From: Methyloceanibacter stevinii
Lineage (GTDB): Bacteria > Pseudomonadota > Alphaproteobacteria > Rhizobiales > Methyloligellaceae
Direction: 5' to 3'
Length of the DNA stretch: 64,000 nt
Assembly: GCF_001723355.1 (NCBI RefSeq)
Contig: NZ_LPWE01000001.1
Coordinates: 61,044-125,043 of the forward strand
Each line of letters opens with the position of its first letter. Position 1 is the stretch's first letter. The position numbers and the translations under genes are program-made. This document shows, piece by piece, positions 25,212-34,064 of this stretch. The notes beneath the pieces were generated by a model. That model was not told the DNA's origin, made no database searches, and worked only from the letters and a program-made list of their open reading frames with translations.

Positions 25212-26405
25212 TTAGGACTGACGAAAATGCTTCGACAGCTTCAGCCCCTGCGCCTGATAATGCGAGCCGATGCCCTGGCCGTAAAGGGTTTCGGGAATCT
25301 CGGTGAGCTTGTCGTAGACGAGCCGGCCAACGATCTGCCCGTCCTCGACGATGAACGGGATGTCGAGACTGCGGACCTCGAGAACCGCCTTGGCGCCCGG
25401 CACCTTGCCGGCCGAATAGCCGAAGCCCGGATCGAAGAAGCCGGCATAGTGCACCCGGTACTCGCCGATCATCGGGTCGAACGGCGCCATTTCCGCCACG
25501 TATTCCGGCGGCACCGAGACGCTCTCCTTCGAGGCGAGAATGTAGAATTCCTGGGGGTCCAGGACGAGGCGCTGGTCGCTCCCGAGATACACCGCCTCCC
25601 AGTACTGCCCGACGTCATAGCCGCCGACATTGTCCATATCGATCACGCCCGCATAGCGCCGGGCGCGATACCCCACGATGCCACCGGCTTCGACCGGCGC
25701 CAGGCTGATGCGCAGGTTGAGCCCGTCGCGGATCGCGGCCTCGCCTTCCACGAGCCCGACGTCCGAGTGGATGGCGCGCAAATGCTTGTCGCCGATCCGG
25801 CCCGGCGCTTCGTCCGACTGCTGACTGACGCGGCGGCGGAATCGAATTTGATTGAGGCGCGTGCCCGTGCGCACCTTGACGGAGAAAGTCCGCGGGCAGA
25901 TCTCCGCGAAGAGAGGACCCCGATAGCCCTCTTCCACGTAGTCGAAGCTCTCTTGATAGTCGGCAATCAGCCGGGTGAACACGTCGAGCCTGCCCGTGGA
26001 ACTCTTGGGGTTCGCAAAGGCCGCGATCGTCGGACGCAGATTCAGTTGCTCGATCAGCGGGACGAGGTAGACGCAGCCCGCTTCGAGCACGGCCCCCTTG
26101 GTCAGATCGATCTCGTGAAAGGTGAGCCCTTCGAGCTTGTCGCGCACGGTTGCCTTGGTGCCGGGCAGGAAGCTCGCCCGGATGCGATAGGCGACCTCAC
26201 CCAAACGGAGATCGAGGCTCGCGGGCTGGATCTGGGCTTCTTCGATTGGAACCGAGCCGCCGAGCTCGCCCGCGGCGATGAGCGCGCGGAGCGCCTGGCT
26301 GGGCAGGACGCCGGTCCGGGACAGGGCGCGGCTCGCCCCGTCCGCGGCGCCTGTAGCGGCCGCAACCCCGGAGGCTGCGTCAAAAACTGGGTCAGGCTGG
26401 CTCAT
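25212..26405 (-). CDS. dcd: Long-form 2'-deoxycytidine 5'-triphosphate deaminase
   Basis: 397 residues, about twice the size of the enterobacterial Dcd, matching the alphaproteobacterial two-domain form. The N-terminal half has 'GVLPSQALRALIAAGELGGS', 'QIQPASLDLRLGEVAYRIRA' and 'AFANPKSSTGRLDVFTRLIA'. The second half repeats the dUTPase-like fold ('VLEVRSLDIPFIVEDGQIVG', 'RLVYDKLTEIPETLYG'). It converts dCTP to dUTP for thymidylate synthesis. The start ATG is at 26405, divergent from the PfpI-like gene. Confidence 0.88.
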   Translation of the reverse strand: MSQPDPVFDAASGVAAATGAADGASRALSRTGVLPSQALRALIAAGELGGSVPIEEAQIQPASLDLRLGEVAYRIRASFLPGTKATVRDKLEGLTFHEIDLTKGAVLEAGCVYLVPLIEQLNLRPTIAAFANPKSSTGRLDVFTRLIADYQESFDYVEEGYRGPLFAEICPRTFSVKVRTGTRLNQIRFRRRVSQQSDEAPGRIGDKHLRAIHSDVGLVEGEAAIRDGLNLRISLAPVEAGGIVGYRARRYAGVIDMDNVGGYDVGQYWEAVYLGSDQRLVLDPQEFYILASKESVSVPPEYVAEMAPFDPMIGEYRVHYAGFFDPGFGYSAGKVPGAKAVLEVRSLDIPFIVEDGQIVGRLVYDKLTEIPETLYGQGIGSHYQAQGLKLSKHFRQS

Positions 26406-26494
26406 AACCGATCTTCATTGCATTTGCCGCGTGGCGGGTCATCCTGCGAATACGATTCTCCCCCGGATTCACACGGAACACCAGAGGGCATCCC

Positions 26495-27223
26495 ATGATC
26501 CCGGAAGGCCGGATTCCAGACGATCAGTCCCTCGAGATCGGCTCGTTGCTGTTCGAGGGACTGGACCAGATCGACCTCACGGGCCCGTTCGAGGTCTTTG
26601 CCCGCCTGCCCAACACCACCACCCGCCTTTATGGCCTGACAGACGCGCCGGTGAGGGATGTGGGCGGCTTGCAGCTCACGCCCGATGGCTCGGTCCTGGA
26701 CGCGCCCCAGCTCGACGTGCTGCACATTCCGGGCGGCGGGGGCCAGGAAGCTCTCATGCGGGATGAGGCCCTGCTCCATTGGATCCGCCGGCAGGCCGAA
26801 GGGGCGAGAATCCTGTTCTCGGTTTGCACGGGCGCCATCTGCGGCGCCGCGGGTCTACTGAAGGGGCGGAAGGCCACCACCTATTGGACCGTCCAGCATC
26901 TGCTGCCTTTGTTCGGCGCGACGCCCGTCGATGCCCGTGTCGTCGTGGACGGCAGTTTGGTCTGCGCGGGCGGCGTCACGTCGGGGATCGACGGGGCCTT
27001 GCGCGTGGCGGCGATGCTGCGGGGCGACGAGGCCGCGAAAACCATCCAGCTCGCCATGCAGTATGCGCCGGACCCGCCCTTCGATGCTGGCAGCCCCGAT
27101 ACCGCACCGGAAGCCGCCGTTTCGGCCGTCCGGAATGCGACCGCCGAACTGACCGCGCGGCGGGAACAGACAGCGCGAGAGGTGGCCCGCCGGCTCGGCG
27201 TCTCGGTGCCGACCAACGGGTAA
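26495..27223 (+). CDS. DJ-1/PfpI-family protein (isonitrile hydratase-like)
   Basis: 242 residues. The nucleophile-elbow cysteine is in 'ILFSVCTGAICGAAGLLKGR', followed by 'ATTYWTVQHLLPLFGA' and 'RVVVDGSLVCAGGVTSGIDG', the pattern of the InhA/isonitrile hydratase and AraC-like GATase1 subgroup. The N-terminal 'EIGSLLFEGLDQIDLTGPFE' fits the same group. It could hydrate isonitriles or act as a glyoxalase-like enzyme. There is no helix-turn-helix, so it is not a regulator of the AraC type. It is divergent from dcd and its 3' end is followed by the SAM-II leader of metZ. Confidence 0.88.
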   Translation: MIPEGRIPDDQSLEIGSLLFEGLDQIDLTGPFEVFARLPNTTTRLYGLTDAPVRDVGGLQLTPDGSVLDAPQLDVLHIPGGGGQEALMRDEALLHWIRRQAEGARILFSVCTGAICGAAGLLKGRKATTYWTVQHLLPLFGATPVDARVVVDGSLVCAGGVTSGIDGALRVAAMLRGDEAAKTIQLAMQYAPDPPFDAGSPDTAPEAAVSAVRNATAELTARREQTAREVARRLGVSVPTNG

Positions 27224-27267
27224 AGCCGCCCTTTTGCTTGACGGCCCTCCCCCCACGCGACATTAAT

Positions 27268-27325
27268 CTGCCTGTGGTGATTTGGCCGGCCGGCTTGCAG
27301 CCACGTAAAACAAGTCGCTAAAAGG
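27268..27325 (+). promoter_or_regulatory. SAM-II riboswitch (metA-type)
   Basis: The leader contains GTGGTGATTTGG (27274-27285), CCGGCTTGCAGCCACGT (27289-27305) and GTCGCTAAAAGG (27314-27325), the conserved order of the SAM-II class, with a pseudoknot between GTGG and CCAC elements. It binds S-adenosylmethionine and lowers expression of the methionine gene downstream, here metZ, whose ATG is about 105 bases further on. Confidence 0.92.
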
Positions 27326-27343
27326 GCCGCGGACGACACGCTT

Positions 27344-27379
27344 CCCGGCTTTTGGCACTTGCCAGATCCGGGTTTTTTT
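27344..27379 (+). terminator. Intrinsic terminator in the metZ leader
   Basis: CCCGG (27344-27348) and TGGCA (27353-27357) pair with TGCCA (27360-27364) and CCGGG (27368-27372), directly followed by seven T residues. It lies between the SAM-II aptamer and metZ, so it can act as an attenuator under SAM control. Confidence 0.8.
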
Positions 27380-27430
27380 ATGCCGCCGGCCAGAAACGCG
27401 TCTTGCGAAAACGTATGAGGAGTGTTGGTC

Positions 27431-28630
27431 ATGGCCGGGAATAACAAGAGCCGCGAGAGTTGGAGCCCCGCCACGCAGTTGGTGCACGAGGGGACGCTGC
27501 GCAGCCAATTCGGCGAGACGTCTGAAGCGATCTTTCTAAACTCGGGCTATGTCTACGAAAGCGCCGAGGAGGCCGAGTCCCGGTTCAAGGGCGACACGGA
27601 CGGCTATGTCTATAGCCGCTATGCGAACCCGACCGTCTCCATGTTCGAAGAGCGCATGTGCGCTCTGGAAGGCGCGGAAGCCGCCCGCGGCACATCGAGC
27701 GGCATGGCCGCGGTCGCAGCCTCGCTCCTGTGCCAACTCAAGGCGGGCGACCATGTCGTTGCCAGCCGCGCTCTATTCGGCAGTTGCCTCTACATCGTCG
27801 AGGATCTGCTGCCGCGCTACGGCATCGCCTCCACCCTCGTGGACGGCGGCAATCTCGGCGCGTGGGAGGCGGCTGTCAGGCCCAACACCAAGGCCTTCTT
27901 CTTCGAGACGCCAACCAATCCGGTCCTGGATCTGGTCGACATCGAGGCTGTGGCCAAAATCGCCAAAGGGTGCGGTGCGCTGACCATCGTCGATAATGTG
28001 TTCGCGACGCCGCTCGGCCAGAAGCCCCTGGCCCTCGGTGCCGATATCGTTGTCTACTCGGCGACGAAGCACATCGACGGGCAAGGACGGTGCCTCGGCG
28101 GCGTGGTCTTGGGGCCCCAAGAGTTCATCGACGAGACCTTGCATACGTTCCTCAAGCACACCGGCCCCTCGCTGAGCCCGTTCACGGCGTGGGTCCTGCT
28201 CAAGGGGCTGGAGACGCTGCCCTTGCGCGTGGCCCGTCACTGCGAGTCCGCCGCCCGCATCGCCGATTTCCTGGCGGACCGGCCCGGTGTCACACGGGTT
28301 CACTATCCTGGCCGCCCGGATCATCCGCAGCACGACATCGCCAAGAAGCAGATGGCGTTCGGCGGGCCGCTCGTAGCCCTTGAGGTCGGAACACGGAAGG
28401 AAGACGCTTTCGCCGTGCTGAACGCGCTCGATATCGTCAAGATCAGCAACAATCTCGGTGACGCCAAGAGCCTCGCCACGCATCCGGCCACCACGACGCA
28501 TCAACGCCTTAGCCCCGAGGCCCGCGCGGACCTCGGCATCTTCGACAACACGATCCGGATTTCCATCGGACTCGAGGACGCCGGCGATCTGGAAGCCGAT
28601 CTCGATCAAGCTCTCGCAACATTGACTTAG
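27431..28630 (+). CDS. metZ: O-succinylhomoserine sulfhydrylase
   Basis: 399 residues from the ATG at 27431; GAGGAG lies eight bases upstream, which decides against the GTG/TTG codons just before. A PLP-dependent Cys/Met-metabolism enzyme: 'YVYSRYANPTVSMFEERMCA', 'ETPTNPVLDLVDI', the PLP lysine in 'VYSATKHIDGQGRCLGG', and 'HPATTTHQRLSPEAR'. It makes homocysteine from O-succinylhomoserine and sulfide in the cytoplasm. Control by the SAM-II riboswitch upstream fits methionine synthesis. ArgE begins four bases after its stop. Confidence 0.92.
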   Translation: MAGNNKSRESWSPATQLVHEGTLRSQFGETSEAIFLNSGYVYESAEEAESRFKGDTDGYVYSRYANPTVSMFEERMCALEGAEAARGTSSGMAAVAASLLCQLKAGDHVVASRALFGSCLYIVEDLLPRYGIASTLVDGGNLGAWEAAVRPNTKAFFFETPTNPVLDLVDIEAVAKIAKGCGALTIVDNVFATPLGQKPLALGADIVVYSATKHIDGQGRCLGGVVLGPQEFIDETLHTFLKHTGPSLSPFTAWVLLKGLETLPLRVARHCESAARIADFLADRPGVTRVHYPGRPDHPQHDIAKKQMAFGGPLVALEVGTRKEDAFAVLNALDIVKISNNLGDAKSLATHPATTTHQRLSPEARADLGIFDNTIRISIGLEDAGDLEADLDQALATLT

Positions 28631-28634
28631 CAGC

Positions 28635-29798
28635 ATGCCAACACCGCCAAGCACGCAGGACGCAATAGGGCTTCTCGCAAAGCTCATCGCCTTCGATACG
28701 ACGAGCGCGAAATCGAATCTCGATCTGATCGCCTTCGTGCGGGAGTACCTGGACGGTCATGGCATCGCCTCGACCTTGGTGCCTGACGGCGACGGCAAGA
28801 AGGCTTGCCTCTTCGCCACCATCGGCGAAGGCGATGGCGGCGTCGGGCTCTCGGGCCATAGCGACTGCGTGCCGGTGACCGGGCAGTCCTGGACGTCAGA
28901 CCCGTTCACACTGACCGAGCGCGGCGGCAAGCTCTACGGCCGGGGCACATGCGACATGAAGGGCTTCATCGCCTGCGTGCTCGCCTCCGTGCCGCTGTTC
29001 AAGGCGGCGCCGCTCACGGAGCCCATCCACATCCTCATCTCCTATGACGAGGAGGTGGGGTGCGTCGGGGTCCGGCCGATGATCGCGCGTCTGGAGCAGG
29101 ATCTGCCGCGCCCGCGTGTCGTGATCGTTGGCGAACCCTCCGGCATGCAGGTCATCGACGGACACAAATGCATCGACGTCTTCCGCACGACGGTCACTGG
29201 CAAGGAAGCGCATTCCAGCATGCCCGCAATCGGCGTGAATGCGATCTCCGCTGCTTCCAAGCTCGTCGAGGAAATCGACCGCATGGCCGCCGAGGTAGCG
29301 AGTACCGAGAACGATCCGCATTTCGATCCGCCCTACTCGACGGTAATGGTGGCCATGGTCGACGGCGGTACGGCGCCGAACATCGTGCCGCGCAATTGCG
29401 ATGTCCTGTGGCAGCTTCGCGGGTTGCCCGGCACCAAGGCCAAGGACGCACCCGCACGGCTTGAGGACTTCGCCGAGAAAACGCTGCTGCCCGGCATGCG
29501 CGCCGTCGCACCGGATGCTTCCATCGACACCAAGACCGAAACGGCCGTACCGGCCTTCTCTGCGGGGCCAGATTCCGAGGCCGTGTCTTTGGCGATGATG
29601 CTGACCGGCGCGAACCGGCCTCCGGCGTGTCCTATGCCACGGAGGCCGGGCTCTTCCAGGACGCGGGCTGTTCGGCGGTCGTGTGCGGGCCCGGCAAGTA
29701 TCGAGCAGGCGCACGCGGCGGACGAGTTCGTCGCACTGTCGCAGATCGAGGCGTGCCTCGCGTTTCTCACCAAGTTGACCGAGCGGATGAGCGCGTAA
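28635..29798 (+). CDS. argE: Acetylornithine deacetylase, compensated frameshifts
   Basis: 387 codons as read. An M20 metallopeptidase-fold enzyme that releases acetate from N-acetylornithine in arginine synthesis. Metal-site motifs: 'LSGHSDCVPVTGQSW', 'LYGRGTCDMKGFIA', 'SYDEEVGCVGVRP' and 'GEPSGMQVIDGHKC'. Between about 29618 and 29697 the given frame is out of register; restoring one base near 29618 and removing one A near 29696 gives 'NRASGVSYATEAGLFQDAGC', the conserved active-site stretch, then 'SIEQAHAADEFV'. The overall ends are therefore right. Its 3' end overlaps the convergent hslO by about 30 bases. argF and argD lie just beyond. Confidence 0.88.
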   Translation: MPTPPSTQDAIGLLAKLIAFDTTSAKSNLDLIAFVREYLDGHGIASTLVPDGDGKKACLFATIGEGDGGVGLSGHSDCVPVTGQSWTSDPFTLTERGGKLYGRGTCDMKGFIACVLASVPLFKAAPLTEPIHILISYDEEVGCVGVRPMIARLEQDLPRPRVVIVGEPSGMQVIDGHKCIDVFRTTVTGKEAHSSMPAIGVNAISAASKLVEEIDRMAAEVASTENDPHFDPPYSTVMVAMVDGGTAPNIVPRNCDVLWQLRGLPGTKAKDAPARLEDFAEKTLLPGMRAVAPDASIDTKTETAVPAFSAGPDSEAVSLAMMLTGANRPPACPMPRRPGSSRTRAVRRSCAGPASIEQAHAADEFVALSQIEACLAFLTKLTERMSA

Positions 29799-30756
29799 GG
29801 GATGGGCCGTGCCGCCTAAGCGGCGCGAAGTCCTTCGGGTCGAAATCGTAGTGCGCGTTGCAGAACTCGCAATTCACCCATAGCTGTCCGTCGACCACCA
29901 TGTCCGAGAGCTCTTCACCAGAGAAGCGCTGGAGCATTTCCCCGACGCGCTCCCGCGAGCAGCTGCAATAGGTCGTCAGCTCGATGGCGTGATAGACGCG
30001 CACCTGTTCTTCGTGGAAGAGACGGAACAGGAGCCGCTCGGGCGCCAGCGTCGGATCGAGCAACTCATGATCCTCGACCGTTTCGGCCAGCGATTTCGCC
30101 CGGGTCCAATCTTCCTCGAACCGCTTGGGGCTGATGATACCGCCTTCGCGGGTCAGCTTCTGGACGAGCAGTCCGCCGGCGCGCCAGGTCCAGGCGCCCT
30201 CGCCGTTCTCCCCGGCTTGGAAATGTCGCGCAACGGCCAGCCGCAGGAAGCTAGGCAGTTGCTCGGATTGCTTGAAATAGGTGTCCGCGGCCTCGGCAAG
30301 GCTGCTGCCTTCGAGAGGCACCACACCCTGATAGCGCTCGGCGTCCACACCTCGATCGATGGTCATGGCGAGGTGGCCTGTCCCCAGCAGAGCCGCGTCG
30401 TCGCTGTGGTCGAGAGCTGCGAGCTTCTTCTCGTCGAACCGGGCATAGGCTCGCATCGAGCCCGGAACCACGAAGTCGGCGACGAGCAGATCGACGGCGC
30501 CGTTGGTGGAGGCCTGCAGGATCAGCTTGCCGTCTGACTTGAGCGACGCTCCCAGTAGCGCCGTCAGCGCGACGGCTTCGCCAAGCAGGCGCGAGACGGG
30601 TTCTGGATAGTCGTGCCGGGACAGGATCGTGTCGACGGTAGATCCGAGTTTGACGAGACGCCCAAGAACGTCCGCTTGCTCGGCCTGAAACGGCAGCAAG
30701 ACGTCGTCCGCCGGTAGTGCGAACTCGATGGCCTCGGTGGAGGCGGTTTCGCTCAC
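29767..30756 (-). CDS. hslO: Hsp33 redox-regulated chaperone
   Basis: 329 residues with a GTG start that overlaps the argF stop by four bases (GTGA), so it is translationally coupled to argF. An N-terminal chaperone domain ('[20 protein letters not shown]') precedes the C-terminal zinc-redox switch, with 'YCSCSRERV' (CxC) and 'NCEFCNAHY' (CxxC) as the four cysteine ligands. Oxidation releases zinc and activates holdase activity. The C-terminal tail ('[12 protein letters not shown]') extends past the usual end into the argE 3' region. Confidence 0.92.
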   Translation of the reverse strand: MSETASTEAIEFALPADDVLLPFQAEQADVLGRLVKLGSTVDTILSRHDYPEPVSRLLGEAVALTALLGASLKSDGKLILQASTNGAVDLLVADFVVPGSMRAYARFDEKKLAALDHSDDAALLGTGHLAMTIDRGVDAERYQGVVPLEGSSLAEAADTYFKQSEQLPSFLRLAVARHFQAGENGEGAWTWRAGGLLVQKLTREGGIISPKRFEEDWTRAKSLAETVEDHELLDPTLAPERLLFRLFHEEQVRVYHAIELTTYCSCSRERVGEMLQRFSGEELSDMVVDGQLWVNCEFCNAHYDFDPKDFAPLRRHGPSLTRSSARSTW

Positions 30757-31841
30757 CGCTTGCCTCCGCGCTTACCCGCCCGTTTCTTGGCGAGTTTCTT
30801 CGCAGCGCTTTTCTTGGACGCAGCCTTCCTGGGCGCAGCTTTCTTTGTGCTGGCACCCTTTCGCTTGGCTGGTGCGGCCTTGCGCGCGGACCTCTTCTTT
30901 GCCGCCGCCCGCACCGGCAGGCGGCCGTTGTTCAAGCACCAGACCAGGATGGCCTTTTGCGCATGCAGCCTGTTTTCGGCTTCGTCCCAAACGACCGACT
31001 GCGGTCCGTCCATGACCGCATCGGTGACCTCGTCGCCCCGATGGGCGGGCAAGCAGTGCATGAAGATCGCATCGGGCTTGGCGAGCGCCATCAGCGCCTC
31101 GTCGACCCGGAAGGGCTCGAGAGCGCTCTTGCGTGCTTCGACATCCTTGTCGCCCATGGAGACCCAGGTGTCGGTCACGATGCAGTCAGCATCCTTGGCG
31201 GCCGCGCGCGCGTCTTCGATAACTTCGATCTGCGCGCCCTCGGCACGGGCCCAAGCCAGAAGATCCGGGGCCGGGCCAAAATCCGCCGGGGCTGCGATAC
31301 GCAAGGTGAACCCGAACCGCGCCGCAGCATGCACCCAGGAGGTCGCAACGTTGTTCGCGTCGCCGATCCAGGCAACCACGCGGCCCTTGATCGGCCCCTT
31401 GTGCTCCTCGAAGGTGAGGACGTCGGCCATGATCTGGCAGGGATGGGACCTCGCCGTGAGCGCATTGATGACCGGAATGTCGGAATACTCGGCGAAGTCC
31501 AGCAGTCCCTGGTGCGCACCGGTGCGCAGCATGATCGCATCCACGTAACGCGAGAGCACCCGCGCCGTATCGCCGATCGTCTCGCCGCGGCCGAGCTGCA
31601 TGTCCTGGGCGTTCAGCACGACCGCTGCGCCGCCGAGCTGGTGCATGGCCATCTCAAACGAGACGCGCGTCCGCGTGGACGGCTTCTCGAAGATCATAGC
31701 CAGGACGGCGCCTTCCGGTACGGCAAGGCCTTTCGGGACTTTGCGCGCCTTCTTCAGGGCGGCGGCCGCATCGAGGATTGCGCGCAGAGTCCGCGTATCC
31801 AGTGCGTCGATATCGAGAAAATGGGAAGGCGTCGAAGGCAT
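30753..31841 (-). CDS. argF: Ornithine carbamoyltransferase with histone-H1-like tail
   Basis: 362 residues. The first ~308 are a normal anabolic enzyme: carbamoyl-phosphate loop '[13 protein letters not shown]', '[17 protein letters not shown]', '[16 protein letters not shown]' and the ornithine site '[14 protein letters not shown]'. It converts ornithine and carbamoyl phosphate to citrulline. After the family's usual end ('[10 protein letters not shown]') the same frame continues for about 53 residues of Lys/Arg/Ala repeats ('[17 protein letters not shown]'), roughly 16 Lys and 8 Arg, like H1-type or HupB tails. The tail frame ends exactly at the coupled hslO start. argD lies 42 bases upstream in the same operon. 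Confidence 0.93.
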   Translation of the reverse strand: MPSTPSHFLDIDALDTRTLRAILDAAAALKKARKVPKGLAVPEGAVLAMIFEKPSTRTRVSFEMAMHQLGGAAVVLNAQDMQLGRGETIGDTARVLSRYVDAIMLRTGAHQGLLDFAEYSDIPVINALTARSHPCQIMADVLTFEEHKGPIKGRVVAWIGDANNVATSWVHAAARFGFTLRIAAPADFGPAPDLLAWARAEGAQIEVIEDARAAAKDADCIVTDTWVSMGDKDVEARKSALEPFRVDEALMALAKPDAIFMHCLPAHRGDEVTDAVMDGPQSVVWDEAENRLHAQKAILVWCLNNGRLPVRAAAKKRSARKAAPAKRKGASTKKAAPRKAASKKSAAKKLAKKRAGKRGGKR

Positions 31842-31883
31842 GAATGGATTGTCTTGAAATTGGGGAGGCTGAAACGAAGGGGC

Positions 31884-33065
31884 CTAAACCGCATCACCCG
31901 TTTTCAGGGCGACGCAAGCGGCATCGATGGTACGGCTGGCGAGATCGATCTCCTCCTCGCCGACGATCAGGGGCGGAAGCAACCGCACGACATTGTCACC
32001 GGCCGGGACGGTCAGCATCCCCCGCTCGCGCAGGGCCGCGACAAGCTTGGTATTCTCGGGCTTGCATTGCAGTCCCATCATGAGCCCCTGGCCCCGCACT
32101 TCGGCGATGATCTCGCTGTGCTCGTCGGCAAGGCCGGCAAGCTGCTGCTTCAATCTTAAGCCCATTTGCGCGACATGTTCGAGAAAGCCCGGCTCCAGGA
32201 CGACGTCGAGCACGGCGTTGCCGACGGCCATGGCCAGCGGATTGCCGCCGAACGTGGACCCATGCGTGCCGGGAACCATGGCCTGGCCCACAGCCTCCGT
32301 GGTGAGGCAGGCGCCGACCGGGAAGCCGCCGCCGAGCCCTTTCGCGGAGGCCATGATGTCCGGCGTGATCTCCGCCCATTCATGCGCATAGAAGCGGCCG
32401 GTGCGGCCGACGCCCGACTGCACCTCGTCGAGGATCAGCAGCAGCCCCTTCTCGTCGCACAGCGCGCGCAAGTCCTGCAGGAAGCGATACGGCACGTCGC
32501 GCATGCCGCCCTCGCCCATGATGGGCTCCAGAAGCACGCCGGCGGTCTCCTCCGAAATCGCGTCCTCAATGACGTCGATGTCGAAGCCCGCCACCTGATC
32601 GAACCCGTCCACGGGCGGCCCGAAGCCTTCCAAATGCTTGGCCTGGCCGCCGGCGGCGATGGTCGCGAGCGTCCGGCCATGAAAGGCGCCCTCGATGGTG
32701 ATCAACCGGTAGCGTTCCGGCGCGCCGTTGGCGAAATGATAGCGCCGGGCGCATTTGATCGAGGCCTCCACGGCCTCGGCGCCGGAGTTCGCGAAGAACA
32801 CGCGGTCGGCAAAAGTTGCATCGCAAAGCCGTTGGCCGAGCCTCTCCTGACCGGGAATGCCGTACAGGTTCGAGACATGCCAGACCTTCTGCGCCTGCTC
32901 GTTCAGCGCGGCCACCAGGTGCGGGTGCGCGTGCCCGAGCGCGGTCACCGCGATCCCGCTCGAGAAGTCGAGATAGCGCTCACCGCTCTCGTCAAAGAGA
33001 AAGGCACCTTCGCCCCGCGCGAAGATCAATCCGCTGCGGGCATAGGTCGGAAGGAGAGCCGACAT
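31884..33065 (-). CDS. argD: Acetylornithine aminotransferase
   Basis: 393 residues from the ATG at 33065 ('[20 protein letters not shown]'). A class III PLP aminotransferase: '[20 protein letters not shown]', '[20 protein letters not shown]', '[13 protein letters not shown]', and the PLP lysine in '[15 protein letters not shown]'. It makes N-acetylornithine from N-acetylglutamate semialdehyde and may also serve lysine synthesis as DapC. It is the first gene of argD-argF-hslO. Its leader holds a small hairpin, TGCCGCC/GGCGGCA at 33093-33110. Confidence 0.93.
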   Translation of the reverse strand: MSALLPTYARSGLIFARGEGAFLFDESGERYLDFSSGIAVTALGHAHPHLVAALNEQAQKVWHVSNLYGIPGQERLGQRLCDATFADRVFFANSGAEAVEASIKCARRYHFANGAPERYRLITIEGAFHGRTLATIAAGGQAKHLEGFGPPVDGFDQVAGFDIDVIEDAISEETAGVLLEPIMGEGGMRDVPYRFLQDLRALCDEKGLLLILDEVQSGVGRTGRFYAHEWAEITPDIMASAKGLGGGFPVGACLTTEAVGQAMVPGTHGSTFGGNPLAMAVGNAVLDVVLEPGFLEHVAQMGLRLKQQLAGLADEHSEIIAEVRGQGLMMGLQCKPENTKLVAALRERGMLTVPAGDNVVRLLPPLIVGEEEIDLASRTIDAACVALKTGDAV

Positions 33066-33456
33066 GAAACTTCCGTGTTCTTGAAACAAAAGTGCCGCCA
33101 ACGGGCGGCAGCAAGCTTTGTCAGAGTGTTAGGTCTGCACCACACTTGAGTCAATCTGTCCTTATGACCCGCTTATCCAACGGTTCTCCACGCTTCTATT
33201 CAGCCTCGGGTTTGTGCTCAGCGCGGAGTGATGGCAGAATCCAATGGTTCCGGTGGAAAACGAGGCACACAAGCGTGGCGGACGCTTGTCGGTTCCTACC
33301 GGCCTTAGTAGGGTAATAATCGTTCGGCTACCAGATGTCGTAGGCATGGTGGACTCCCGAGCGATCATTTCTCAGCAGTAAATCCGAGTATTGCGAAAAA
33401 AAATGCCGTCGCTAACGACGGGTGGAATCTGAGTCCAAACTGAGGAGGCCGAAATT
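33066..33456. promoter_or_regulatory. argD-gcrA divergent region with five GANTC sites
   Basis: This 391-bp gap contains GANTC at 33148, 33237, 33352, 33425 and 33431, the last two nearly adjacent and just before gcrA. GANTC is the target of the CcrM cell-cycle methylase, whose methylation GcrA reads. Five sites in about 290 bp is more than the roughly one per 256 expected by chance. I found no TTAA-N7-TTAA CtrA box. Confidence 0.55.
33396..33421 (-). terminator. Leftward terminator-like hairpin in the gcrA leader
   Basis: Read on the minus strand, CCGTCG-TTAG-CGACGG is followed by CA and eight T residues (A-run at 33396-33403 on plus). No annotated minus-strand gene lies upstream of it. It may end an antisense or leader transcript, or be only a hairpin in the gcrA 5' region. 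Confidence 0.45.
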
Positions 33457-33969
33457 ATGGCTTGGACTGACGAAAGAGTTGAACTGCTGAAGAAGCTTTG
33501 GTCCGAAGGACTGAGCGCGAGCCAGATTGCGGGACGCTTAGGCGGAGTGACCCGTAACGCGGTTATCGGCAAGGTGCATCGGCTCGGACTGTCGGGACGC
33601 GCGACCAGTTCCCGGTCCAGCGTTCCCCGGCCGAGACGCACCCAGGCGCCACGGCAAAACAGAGCGCCGTCCATCACTTTCGGCACGCGCGGCAACGTCG
33701 CGCTGAAGCCGACCTATGAAGAAGAATACGAGGCGGCTCCGGCGCCGGCTCCCGTCGAGGAACTGGTGATCCCGCTGCATGAGCGCGCCACCATCCTCAC
33801 GTTGAAGGAGTCGATGTGCAAATGGCCGATCGGCGACCCGACCGAAGAAGGGTTTCACTTTTGTGGACGCAAGAAGACCGGCACCTCGCCCTATTGCGAG
33901 CATCATGCCCGCATGGCGTTTCAGCCGGTTCAAGCGCGGCGGCGGGAGAAGCGCTCAGCCACTGGCTGA
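33457..33969 (+). CDS. gcrA: GcrA cell-cycle regulator
   Basis: 170 residues with the N-terminal GcrA helix-turn-helix ('MAWTDERVELLKKLWSEGLS', 'ITRNAVIGKVHRLGL'-type text), a basic Arg/Pro linker, and the conserved C-terminal sigma-70-binding segment ('CKWPIGDPTEEGFHFCGRKK', 'SPYCEHHARMAFQP') with paired cysteines and histidines. It activates cell-cycle promoters carrying CcrM-methylated GANTC sites together with sigma-70. It is preceded by clustered GANTC sites, which suggests it is itself under methylation control. Confidence 0.95.
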   Translation: MAWTDERVELLKKLWSEGLSASQIAGRLGGVTRNAVIGKVHRLGLSGRATSSRSSVPRPRRTQAPRQNRAPSITFGTRGNVALKPTYEEEYEAAPAPAPVEELVIPLHERATILTLKESMCKWPIGDPTEEGFHFCGRKKTGTSPYCEHHARMAFQPVQARRREKRSATG

Positions 33970-34009
33970 ATCACTCTTCCGAGAGCAATCTCTGTCTGAG
34001 ATACGATTG

Positions 34010-34037
34010 AAGGCGCCGGGGAACCGGCGCCTTTTTT
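34010..34037 (+). terminator. Intrinsic terminator of gcrA
   Basis: AAGGCGCCGG and CCGGCGCCTT form a perfect ten-base stem with a four-base loop, ending in a T-rich run (TTTTTT). It lies 40 bases after the gcrA stop and also separates it from convergent phoB. Confidence 0.88.
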
Positions 34038-34064
34038 CTTGGTTGGCTGACTTCCCGAGCGGAC

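Noticed and set aside
30753..30920. The basic argF tail as a frameshift artefact
   Set aside because: The tail has regular Lys-Ala-Pro repeats with coherent codons and ends exactly at the hslO overlap, so I keep it as real, though reads should confirm it.
30717..32159. Long open frame opposite argF/argD (480 codons)
   Set aside because: It crosses two well-supported genes in antisense and shows no domain or ribosome site.
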